In this document: positions 1 to 7,880 of the stretch, piece by piece
How positions within the stretch are numbered: the first letter of the stretch is position 1
Layout of the letters: the number at the start of each line of letters is the position of its first letter
Assembly: GCA_903838705.1 (NCBI GenBank)
Contig: CAILZL010000023.1
Span: 1 to 64,000 of the forward strand
Length of the DNA stretch: 64,000 nucleotides
Direction of reading: 5' to 3'
From: an uncultured Pseudomonadota bacterium
GTDB taxonomy: Bacteria > Pseudomonadota > Gammaproteobacteria > Steroidobacterales > Steroidobacteraceae
Notes under the pieces: model-generated
What the model was told of the DNA's origin: nothing
The model's input: the letters and a program-made list of their open reading frames with translations, nothing else
Databases searched by the model: none
Position numbers and translations under genes: made by a program

Positions 1-2330
1 ATTACTGGTCAGAATATGCGTGGGGTTCTTGCCGGTCGCCAACTTGCCGTTATGGCGGGAAGCACAGGTGCCGATTAACTTCGTGTGATCCACCTTGCTG
101 GCCGGCTTGAAGGTCGAAGTCACATGACAACTTTCACAGGTATTGCTGGTCAGTATATGCGTGGGGTTCTTGCCGGTCGCTGTCGTGCCGTTGTGGCAGC
201 TAAAACAATTCGTCGTAATACCATCATGACTGAAATGAGCTGGCTTCCATGCAAGCGGTGAGTGACAGCTGCCGCAATCAGCGGTAGTTGGAATATGCGT
301 ACCTGACTTCCCAGTAGCGGTCGTACCATTGTGGCAGGAAGCACAAGAGCCTGTGACCTGTGTGTGGTCAACTCGTGTCGCGGGTTTCCACACCGCAGTC
401 ACGTGGCAGCTCTCGCAGAGATTGCTGGTCAGAATATGGGTGGTGTTCTTGCCGGTTGCCGTGGTGCCGTTGTGGCAGGTTGAGCAGCCCGTGGTAATGC
501 CTGTGTGATCAAAGCCGGCCGGCTTCCATGCCACGGTGCTATGGCAGGACTCGCAGTTATTCGTTGCAGCCACATGATTAATCGATTTGCCGGTGGCGAT
601 GCTACCGTTATGGCACGAAGCACAGGTACCAATGACCTGTGTATGGTCAACATTGGTAACAGGCTTCCAGCTGGTGGTGGCATGACAACTCTGGCAGGTG
701 GTACTGGAAAGTATATGTGTCAGGTTCTTTCCCGTGGCCACCGTGCCGTTATGGCAGGACACACAGGTACCGATCACCTGCGTATGATCCACCTTGCTGG
801 CCGGCTTGAAGGTCGAAGTCACATGACAACTTTCACAGGCATTACTGCTGAGGATGTGCGCAGTGTTCTTACCGGTCGCTGTCGTACCGTTGTGACAGGA
901 AGAACAGCCAGTGGTAATACCGGTGTGGTCATAGCCGGCAGGCTTCCAGGCCAGTGTGCTATGGCAAGTCTCGCAAGTACTGGACGATGCTATATGACTG
1001 AGTGACTTACCGGTTGCGATGCTGCCGTTATGGCACGAAGCACAGGTACCAATGACCTGACTGTGATCAACCTTGCTTACCGGTTTGAAGACACTCGTTC
1101 CGTGACAACTATCGCAGGCGTTGCTGGTCGATATATGAGCAGTATTTTTTCCAGTGGCCGTAATTCTGTTGTGGCAGGACGCACAGGTACCGATCACCTG
1201 TGTGTGATCCACCTTGCTGGCCGGCTTGAAAGCCGCAGTCACATGACAACTTTCACAGGTATTGCTGGTCAGTATATGCGTGGGGTTCTTGCCGGTCGCC
1301 GTGCTGCCGTTATGGCAGGAGGCACAGGTACCCGATACCTGTGTGTGATCCACCTTGCTGGCCGGCTTGAAGGTTGAAGTCACATGGCAACTTTCACATT
1401 GAGTGCTGGAAGAAATATGCGTGAGATTCTTGCCCGTTGCATTCGTACCATTGTGACAACTGAAGCAGTTGCTGGTAATGCCTTGATGGCTGAATTGGGC
1501 CGGCTTCCACGCCAGTGATGCGTGACAACTGCCACAATCAGCGGTAGTAACGATGTGCGTAGCCGTTTTACCCGTTGCCGTTGTGCCGTTATGACAGGAA
1601 GCACAACTGCCTGTGACCTGCGTATGATCGACAGAAGTGACTGGCTTCCACGCCACGGTGACATGACAGGTCTCACACTGATTGCTGGACAAGATATGCG
1701 CTGCATTTTTGCCGGTACTGCGCACACCGTCATGACATCCTGAACAATTATTGCTGATGCCATCGTGAGAGAAATTCGCCGGCTTCCATGCAACGGTGGT
1801 ATGACAAGTATCGCATTCCTTGCTGGTAGGAATATGCGTAGCCAGCTTGCCCGTTGATCGAACACCGTTGTGACAGGTTGAGCAGGTCTCGGTCACGCCC
1901 GTGTGATCGAAACGGGTCGCGCTCCAGTTCAATGTTGAGTGACATGACCTGCAATCCAGACTGGTCTGAATGTGTCCCGCTGGTTTGCCAGCTGCCTGCT
2001 GGTTGTTGTGACAGCTTGCACAGGAACCGGTTACCTGGGTGTGATCAAAGCGACTGGCCGGCGTCCATGAGATGGTCGTATGACAATCGGCGCAGTTGTT
2101 CCCACTCAGGACATGATTAGCAGATTTGACACTGGCCAGAACGCGTGTACCTGCAGCATGACATCCTACACATGTTATGGGCGACCCCTTGAACACACCG
2201 CCAACATGGCATGTTTCGCATCGCACCTGGCGATGTCCGCCCGTCAGTTCAAAACCTGTTGTCAGGTGATCAAACTGACTTATCAGGCTGGTCGATGGTG
2301 CAGCAGTACTGGCTGTATCCTGAGATTGCG
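1..2330 (-). repeat. Tandem 141-bp coding repeats (diheme modules)
   Basis: The cytochrome-coding DNA is built of about 16 tandem units of about 141 bp, each encoding two CxxCH motifs. Some stretches are identical over long distances: bases 121-180 equal bases 1240-1299 exactly. This suggests recent unit duplication or gene conversion. It is a protein-coding repeat, not a CRISPR array. Confidence 0.9.
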
Positions 2331-2424
2331 CCACACCGGAATGCAGGAGGCACAATGCAGCACACAGGCAGACCATCGCCATACTGCGCAACCAATGCCT
2401 GCTGATTGTGATGATGGTTCTCAT
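1..2424 (-). CDS. Giant secreted multiheme c-type cytochrome, C-terminus beyond the left edge
   Basis: The reading frame is open from an ATG at 2424 down to base 1 (808 codons) with no stop, so it continues outside the window. Residues 1 to about 35 form a signal peptide with a hydrophobic stretch ending near GVAQSQ. After that I count 31 CxxCH heme motifs and one damaged copy (CASRH, 52-66). From about residue 100 they fall into diheme modules of about 47 residues, alternating a CESCH-like and a CASCHNGT-like motif joined by segments such as FKPASKVDHTQVIGTC and ATGKNPTHILTS; histidines in the DHT and THI segments are likely distal ligands. Many modules are nearly identical, so other frames and the opposite strand show long spurious ORFs here. 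It starts 8 bases after the 21-heme gene and is probably cotranscribed. A role as the outer or extracellular conductor is inference. Family-level call is secure; exact ortholog unknown. Confidence 0.93.
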   Translation of the reverse strand, partial: MRTIITISRHWLRSMAMVCLCAALCLLHSGVAQSQDTASTAAPSTSLISQFDHLTTGFELTGGHRQVRCETCHVGGVFKGSPITCVGCHAAGTRVLASVKSANHVLSGNNCADCHTTISWTPASRFDHTQVTGSCASCHNNQQAAGKPAGHIQTSLDCRSCHSTLNWSATRFDHTGVTETCSTCHNGVRSTGKLATHIPTSKECDTCHTTVAWKPANFSHDGISNNCSGCHDGVRSTGKNAAHILSSNQCETCHVTVAWKPVTSVDHTQVTGSCASCHNGTTATGKTATHIVTTADCGSCHASLAWKPAQFSHQGITSNCFSCHNGTNATGKNLTHISSSTQCESCHVTSTFKPASKVDHTQVSGTCASCHNGSTATGKNPTHILTSNTCESCHVTAAFKPASKVDHTQVIGTCASCHNRITATGKNTAHISTSNACDSCHGTSVFKPVSKVDHSQVIGTCASCHNGSIATGKSLSHIASSSTCETCHSTLAWKPAGYDHTGITTGCSSCHNGTTATGKNTAHILSSNACESCHVTSTFKPASKVDHTQVIGTCVSCHNGTVATGKNLTHILSSTTCQSCHATTSWKPVTNVDHTQVIGTCASCHNGSIATGKSINHVAATNNCESCHSTVAWKPAGFDHTGITTGCSTCHNGTTATGKNTTHILTSNLCESCHVTAVWKPATRVDHTQVTGSCASCHNGTTATGKSGTHIPTTADCGSCHSPLAWKPAHFSHDGITTNCFSCHNGTTATGKNPTHILTSNTCESCHVTSTFKPASKVDHTKLIGTCASRHNGKLATGKNPTHILTSN

Positions 2425-2432
2425 GATCACAG

Positions 2433-3998
2433 CTACTGCATCCGGACCTGCTTGAACGAGATTGTGGTATGACAACGCTGGCATTGCCGGCCAAACTGAC
2501 CAAAGTGCACATCGTCCCGCACATGACATGAACCGCAATCAGTGGAAAGCTTGACTTCACTCGCCGGGCGCGTGTGGCAATCCGCACAATTCAGTTTTGC
2601 ATGCGCACCAGTCAATTCGAAATGCGTTACCTTACCGTGATCGAAACTCCATATATTCCAGCCATTTGTGTTGTGACAGGTTGCGCAACTCTTGCCCAGA
2701 CTGCCCCGATGCCGGTCATCCTGCTGGTGGCAGCTATAGCAATCCGTGGCGGCATCCTTGAATTGCTTGTTGAGGTGACACTGGGCACAGGTCACAACTG
2801 CATGCAGACCGGTTAGCGGATAGTCCGTCAGATCATGGTCAAACTGAATATTCCTGCGCCAGTCATCTGACATGTGGCAATGATCGCACTGGTTACCCAG
2901 CTGTCCGGCATGGGCGTCCTGAGCACGATGGCAGGCAATGCAGGTTGTACCCAGTTTCTGGGTAGCAACATTGGCCGTATGGCAGGTGTCGCAACTAAGC
3001 TTGTCATGTGCAGCTGGCAGCGCAAATCTGCCATCGCGCACATGGTCGAACTTTGATGGCTTCCAGCTATTGTTATCATGGCAGGTATCACACTTCTGCC
3101 CCATTCGCCCTGCATGGGAATCCTGAGCTTTATGACAGCCATTGCAATCCTTTGGAATAGGATCCTGCATACGACCAGTCGTATGACAACTCACACAATC
3201 TGCATGTCCATGTACGCCCAGCAGGGCAAATCCTGTTTCTTTCGCATGATCAAATTTTGCTGTGGTCCAGCTTATGGTTGAATGACACCTGGCACAGTCA
3301 CTACCGCGTGAGTTCTGATGTACATCATCCGGGGAATGGCAGGACACACACTGAGTCGGAGTATTCTTGTACCTGTTGCCAACATGGCAGGCTGAACAGG
3401 TAACTTCGGCATGCCTGCTAGTCAGCGCGAAATGCGTCTTATCATGATCAAACTTGCCATTGAGCCATGTAACCGTACTGTGACAGGCGGCGCAATCCGT
3501 ACCCAGTTGACCATTGTGTGGCTCTGACTTTTTATGGCAGTCCACACAATTTGAGGGAGCATCCCGATATTTTTTTCCGGATTGATGGCAGCTGCTGCAG
3601 GACAGGCTCAGATGTGCGTCCTGCAGGTGGAAATCAGTACGGTCATGATCAAACTGCGCCGCGACAAACTTTACGATGTCGGCATTCCTTCCCTTGTGCT
3701 CACTGTGACACGCCTGACACTCAAGACTGGTCGCATTGGCAAGTCGACCGTGAAAACCGGTCTTTTTCTGAACATCACTGGCGACTTCTTTATGACAGGA
3801 AAGACACAGCGTGGACTGAGAGATTCGATTGCTCCGGTCATGACAGTTAGTACAACCGGCTTCGAGCTTTGCATGGGCATCGCTCAGCTTGCCGGGCATC
3901 AATAGTGTTTCGATGCTGGCCGCTGCGGCAAATTCCATACATGAGTTAGCTAACAACATGATCAGAAGGAAAGCTATTCTTTGATAACACCTGAACAT
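2433..3998 (-). CDS. Periplasmic multiheme c-type cytochrome with 21 CxxCH motifs
   Basis: About 520 residues with a signal peptide (hydrophobic core FLLIMLLAN, likely cleavage after AAAA near residue 28) and 21 CxxCH motifs, from CTNCH near residue 50 to CQRCH close to the C-terminus. Motifs recur about every 20-30 residues with intervening FDHD and HAxxxC segments whose histidines can be distal ligands, the pattern of cytochrome c7/c3-like decahaem and larger proteins. The ATG at 3998 is preferred; a TTG at 4004, immediately after the upstream stop, is in frame. It sits between the membrane cytochrome b-like gene and the giant cytochrome gene with almost no spacing, so the four genes look like one operon. 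Likely role: periplasmic electron carrier linking the inner membrane to the outer cytochrome (inference). Confidence 0.92.
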   Translation of the reverse strand: MFRCYQRIAFLLIMLLANSCMEFAAAASIETLLMPGKLSDAHAKLEAGCTNCHDRSNRISQSTLCLSCHKEVASDVQKKTGFHGRLANATSLECQACHSEHKGRNADIVKFVAAQFDHDRTDFHLQDAHLSLSCSSCHQSGKKYRDAPSNCVDCHKKSEPHNGQLGTDCAACHSTVTWLNGKFDHDKTHFALTSRHAEVTCSACHVGNRYKNTPTQCVSCHSPDDVHQNSRGSDCARCHSTISWTTAKFDHAKETGFALLGVHGHADCVSCHTTGRMQDPIPKDCNGCHKAQDSHAGRMGQKCDTCHDNNSWKPSKFDHVRDGRFALPAAHDKLSCDTCHTANVATQKLGTTCIACHRAQDAHAGQLGNQCDHCHMSDDWRRNIQFDHDLTDYPLTGLHAVVTCAQCHLNKQFKDAATDCYSCHQQDDRHRGSLGKSCATCHNTNGWNIWSFDHGKVTHFELTGAHAKLNCADCHTRPASEVKLSTDCGSCHVRDDVHFGQFGRQCQRCHTTISFKQVRMQ

Positions 3999-4004
3999 GG
4001 CCAA

Positions 4005-4916
4005 TCAATACACATTCACCGAAATCACATGCACGATTCCCGCAATCAATAACATGAAGAACAGTGGCAGATGCAACAAATGCCAGAGTGAGAACAGCTG
4101 TGTGTATGCCTGAAACTCGGAAAGCTCACGCGTTGTACCAACGCGCTGCCGTATATATCCGCGCGCCACCCGTTCCAGTCGCTTCTGCTGACTGGCCAAT
4201 ACTGCAGACTGACTTACCGCCACTCGTAATGACTGGTGGACATAGCGCGTTAACTTGTTACTCGCAATCGCGGCGAGTAAAAATGCGACAGGCGGGCGCA
4301 ATAGAACCGGGCAACTGTTGACACGTCGCAACAGCTGCTGCTCTTCATATATCAGGCGCTGAAGCAATTCCGGCATGAATGGCACTGAAAGGGTTACGGC
4401 TTTGAGTCGCTCAGCATTATTCTGCAACTCGGCTAGTGTTGTTGCGCGTTCACTCAGTCCGTGGTGGATGCGAGTATAAAAATATCTACCCACCAGTCCG
4501 CTTCCAGATACAGCCAGCATGCAGAACAACGCCACATTGCTGTTGATTGCGCCCGTACTGAAGTTGGAGTGATAGAGAATACAGATCGGACCTATCAGAC
4601 CCAGAATCATATGCACCTGAAACCATGCCTTGATACTGCCCATAAAGGACAACCAGGGTAGCCGCTTGCGGGCCGGGTATAGCAGCAACAGAAGCATCAG
4701 ACTGCCGCCGATAATTCCCAGTGCATACCCGACTCCTGACTCAGGTGTCAGATAGCGCTCAGTCGGAAACATCCATCCCAGTACCAGCAATAATCCACAG
4801 ATGATGAACATCAGACCAGTTGCCGAGAACATTGATCTGAACCTGCTGAAGAAACCGCTCTGAAAATTGCTTTCAGATGCAGCAACAGATGAACTTGCAG
4901 GCTCGCTCCTGACCAT
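4005..4916 (-). CDS. Inner-membrane protein with two bis-histidine helices, probable diheme cytochrome b
   Basis: A 303-residue protein with about five predicted membrane helices (near residues 31-50, 62-80, 99-117, 127-147 and 281-301) and a basic loop of about 130 residues between helices 4 and 5. Helix 3 carries His102 and His116 and helix 5 carries His282 and His296, both pairs separated by exactly 13 residues, the spacing that binds two stacked b hemes in cytochrome b proteins. By charge, the first His of each pair would face the cytoplasm and the second the periplasm. The start ATG overlaps the upstream stop (TGATG), indicating translational coupling, and the next gene begins at once. 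Probable function: quinone- or flavin-linked transmembrane electron transfer to or from the 21-heme cytochrome. No family name is recognised with certainty. Confidence 0.75.
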   Translation of the reverse strand: MVRSEPASSSVAASESNFQSGFFSRFRSMFSATGLMFIICGLLLVLGWMFPTERYLTPESGVGYALGIIGGSLMLLLLLYPARKRLPWLSFMGSIKAWFQVHMILGLIGPICILYHSNFSTGAINSNVALFCMLAVSGSGLVGRYFYTRIHHGLSERATTLAELQNNAERLKAVTLSVPFMPELLQRLIYEEQQLLRRVNSCPVLLRPPVAFLLAAIASNKLTRYVHQSLRVAVSQSAVLASQQKRLERVARGYIRQRVGTTRELSEFQAYTQLFSLWHLLHLPLFFMLLIAGIVHVISVNVY

Positions 4917-6220
4917 CAGGGCACCTGCCTGTTGATCTTCAGCTCTACTGGTTGCGATGACGTCGTGCTTGCACTGACAGTGTCTGTCTGCAAGTCACCA
5001 CTTTGCGCCATAGCCTGGCCACTACGGGACAGACGCGCTGAAATGGTAACAGTCCCGAACTGGGACAGCTTGCGGGTTGGCATCATGGCCTGTGAATCAT
5101 CAAGTACAAACTTCACTGGCCAGGATTTGACAGTGGTGCGATAAGCAGCCACTGGAGCAGGCGAATCCGGTGCCTTTGCATAAATGAACAACGTCATATC
5201 AGAGGTCACATTATTCCTGTAGGCCGGATCAAGCGAGACGGAACCACTCACCTTTGCCTGGGCCTGGGCCTGAATCTGGCCTTTAGACTCAGGTAAGACC
5301 TTGCCCGCCAGTGATTCTGCTTCCTTGATATTGGCATCAATGATGCTCACATCCGGAGAGCTATCAGGGATGACCTTGCGTAATTGCTGCCAGAGCTTCA
5401 ACGCTTCCGCATACCGATGTTCCTCATGAGCCAGACTGGCCTTCAACCATAGTGCCTTGCTGTGCTTGGGATCGAGCTTCAAAGCTGCATCCAGCGCAGT
5501 ACGTGTTTTTGGATTAGTGAGTGTTTTGGCAAGCGAGGCTGACACATCTGCATAATCCGCCCAGGCATCAGCGCTCATCGCCTTGAGATTAATGACCTTC
5601 TCGAAAGCGGCTCCAGATTCCGCATAATTACGTGCAGTACGCTGAAGTTGTGCAATTGCCAGCCATGAAGCCGCATCCGCCGGCTTGCGTGCAACCATCT
5701 GCTCATACGATGCCAATGCAGCCTGTTCCGCTGCGACACGGGGTACGCTTTCATTTGCTTCAGCGGGCGCAGCTGGCGCTTTTAACGAGGATTCGCCTGT
5801 GGCTTTCAGCTGATGCTTCTGGGCCAGGTCAGCCGCTTCGGTATCACCCAGAAATGCATATGACTGCTGCAGCAGCTGCCAGTCTGCATCGGTACCTCCG
5901 CCTGCTGCCAGCCGCTTTGCCAATTTCTCAGCGGCTTCAAGCATTGATCCGGTGGTACCACCTGTTGCACTGGCCGCTTCAGCATGATCAGTCAATTGAG
6001 CGAGCGCGCTCGCTTTCTGATCAATCAATTCGGGTCGCCCGATCTGGAAGTAAATCAATCCCGACACCAGCAGAAAGCAGCCGATAGCGATGGCCATGAC
6101 CCTGCCTCTATGACTTACAGGCGATTCCTGCCCCGACAGGCCACGTCGCCACAACTGCACCAGAAAAAATGCAGCGGCAACACCCGCCATGAATCCTGCA
6201 ATGAACCAGAAATAGGTCAT
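4916..6220 (-). CDS. CcmI/NrfG-like tetratricopeptide cytochrome c assembly protein
   Basis: A 434-residue protein with the layout of CcmI: an N-terminal helix (FIAGFMAGVAAAFFLV), a basic loop, a second helix (AIAIGCFLLVSGLIYF, about residues 44-60), a long periplasmic part with TPR-like repeats (about 170-290), and a C-terminal beta-rich domain (about 325-434) as in CcmI. CcmI presents apocytochromes to the heme ligation complex. No other ccm gene lies in this window, so this copy is probably dedicated to the downstream cytochromes, for which it is the first gene of the operon. Its stop overlaps the next start. No clear Shine-Dalgarno is seen at its ATG. Confidence 0.8.
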   Translation of the reverse strand: MTYFWFIAGFMAGVAAAFFLVQLWRRGLSGQESPVSHRGRVMAIAIGCFLLVSGLIYFQIGRPELIDQKASALAQLTDHAEAASATGGTTGSMLEAAEKLAKRLAAGGGTDADWQLLQQSYAFLGDTEAADLAQKHQLKATGESSLKAPAAPAEANESVPRVAAEQAALASYEQMVARKPADAASWLAIAQLQRTARNYAESGAAFEKVINLKAMSADAWADYADVSASLAKTLTNPKTRTALDAALKLDPKHSKALWLKASLAHEEHRYAEALKLWQQLRKVIPDSSPDVSIIDANIKEAESLAGKVLPESKGQIQAQAQAKVSGSVSLDPAYRNNVTSDMTLFIYAKAPDSPAPVAAYRTTVKSWPVKFVLDDSQAMMPTRKLSQFGTVTISARLSRSGQAMAQSGDLQTDTVSASTTSSQPVELKINRQVP

Positions 6221-6569
6221 AGGTAAGAACGTCTGATGAAAATTGAAGTTGATATTCTAGGTGGAGCAATGAATCAGTGCACTGTACATACCCATTTCAA
6301 TCTGATTTCAGCCGGTAGAATGCACTCCAAATCAGTTTTCAGGTAGCCCCGGAGTCATACAATTTGGCCTGCATCACACATTCAGTCCCGTAACCAGCGC
6401 AGGACTGTAGCAGGATGGTAAATTAAGCCTGCTAAGGTCAGGTTGGCTGTATACGAGCACAGACAGGCCACACCTTGCTCAGGTTTTCAACCGGATGCTG
6501 GAATTACGCAGATACATGATTCGCATTGAAATTCAAAATACGCACCAAAACTGATAGTGGAGAAATTGC
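6221..6569. other. Divergent intergenic region of the electron-transfer island
   Basis: A 349-bp gene-free stretch between the minus-strand cytochrome operon and the plus-strand oxidoreductase gene. It must hold both promoters. I see no convincing small gene, no FNR-type palindrome and no clear hairpin terminator; short ORFs here lack support. Confidence 0.5.
6559..6562 (+). promoter_or_regulatory. Ribosome binding site GGAG deciding a TTG start
   Basis: GGAG lies 7 bases before the TTG at 6570. That spacing, and the membrane helix that begins right after the TTG, support TTG as the start of the ferredoxin/FAD oxidoreductase. Confidence 0.6.
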
Positions 6570-7880
6570 TTGAGTGGCTTGTTGTATCTGGTCTACACAC
6601 TGCCCCTGCTGCTGATCTGGTGGTTTTATTCCAGAAGCCGGCATGCAGCACATCAGGCCAGTCAAAAAGCTTACGAAGAATCACGTTCCGCTGGCCTGCT
6701 GGAACCGGTCTCGTTACACCCTGTAATAAATCCCAACCTGTGTGTTGGCTGCGGATCCTGTGTACGCGCCTGCCCGGAACAACCTACCCACCAGGTGCTG
6801 GGACTGATTAATGGTAAAGCTCAGCTGATCAGTCCTACGGACTGTATCGGTCATGGTGCCTGTCGGACAGCTTGCCCGATGGATGCGATCTCGCTGGTGT
6901 TCGGCAGCGCTACACGTGGTGTCGACATACCCGTGCTGAATGCCAAGTTCGAGACCAATGTACCGGGCATTTTCATCGCCGGTGAACTGGGTGGCATGGG
7001 ACTGATCCGCAATGCACTGGAACAGGGTCGTCAAGCAGTAGAGGCGATTTGCGAACACCGACCACGTGGAAAGAAGGAACTGGATCTGGTGATCGTGGGC
7101 GCAGGGCCGGCAGGTTTTTCTGCATCGCTTGAAGCAAAATCCCGAGGCCTTCGCTGCATCACACTGGAACAGGACTCACTGGGAGGCTGCGTATTTCAAT
7201 ATCCCCGTGGAAAGGTAGTCATGACTGCGCCAGCCACCTTGCCCATGGTCGGGGAAGTACACTTCAAGCACACTTCAAAGGAAGCCTTGCTGCAATTCTG
7301 GCTTGATGCCGAACGTAAAACCGGGGTCAAGATCAACTACAAGGAACGCGTGGATCTGATCCTGAATTTGCAGGATCAAGGGTTTCTGATCCGCACCAGC
7401 GCCGGTGAATACCTGACCCGGAATATTCTGCTGGCTATTGGCCGTCGCGGCACCCCGCGCAAACTGGGCGTTCCAGGCGAAGAGTTACCCAAGGTTGTAT
7501 ATCGTCTGATAGATCCGGAACAGTACGCCAACCAGCATGTACTGGTTGTAGGTGGCGGTGACAGCGCCATTGAAGCCGCTACCAGCATTGCAGCTGTTGA
7601 AGGTGCACATGTGACGCTCTCCTACCGCGGTGCTGCGTTTGATCGTGCCAAAGCCAGCAATCGGCAGCGTCTGGAAAGCGCTGTAAAATCTGGCGCAATC
7701 GACCTGAAGCTGACTTCGCAAGTACAAAAGATTGATCCGGAATCAGTCATTCTGCTGCAAGGAGGAAAGCAGATCGAAGTGCAGAATCAATCGGTAATCA
7801 TCAGTGCTGGAGGCGTACTGCCGAATGACTTCCTGCGCAAAGTCGGCATTGAAATAGAAACCAAGTATGGAACAGCGTAA
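6570..7880 (+). CDS. Membrane-anchored ferredoxin-FAD/NAD(P) oxidoreductase
   Basis: A 436-residue protein with three parts. Residues 3-18 form one membrane helix. Residues 57-110 form a ferredoxin-like domain: a standard CVGCGSCVRACP cluster motif, then CIGHGACRTACP, where the second cysteine is replaced by His. From about residue 168 comes a two-dinucleotide flavoprotein fold related to thioredoxin reductase/YpdA: GAGPAG for FAD and GGGDSA for NAD(P)H, without a CxxC redox disulfide. It would move electrons between NAD(P)H, flavin and Fe-S centres at the inner face of the membrane. It is divergent from the multiheme cytochrome operon, which suggests it feeds or drains that chain; direction unknown. 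TTG start with a good Shine-Dalgarno. Confidence 0.85.
   Translation: MSGLLYLVYTLPLLLIWWFYSRSRHAAHQASQKAYEESRSAGLLEPVSLHPVINPNLCVGCGSCVRACPEQPTHQVLGLINGKAQLISPTDCIGHGACRTACPMDAISLVFGSATRGVDIPVLNAKFETNVPGIFIAGELGGMGLIRNALEQGRQAVEAICEHRPRGKKELDLVIVGAGPAGFSASLEAKSRGLRCITLEQDSLGGCVFQYPRGKVVMTAPATLPMVGEVHFKHTSKEALLQFWLDAERKTGVKINYKERVDLILNLQDQGFLIRTSAGEYLTRNILLAIGRRGTPRKLGVPGEELPKVVYRLIDPEQYANQHVLVVGGGDSAIEAATSIAAVEGAHVTLSYRGAAFDRAKASNRQRLESAVKSGAIDLKLTSQVQKIDPESVILLQGGKQIEVQNQSVIISAGGVLPNDFLRKVGIEIETKYGTA

Noticed and set aside
1-2330. CRISPR-like regular repeats
   Set aside because: The 141-bp period encodes diheme protein modules in one open frame, and there are no unique spacers or short palindromic repeats.
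150-2590. Several apparent ORFs of 60-170 codons on both strands across the left 2.5 kb
   Set aside because: They are out-of-frame or antisense readings of the giant cytochrome gene; only the frame starting at 2424 has regular CxxCH motifs and a signal peptide.
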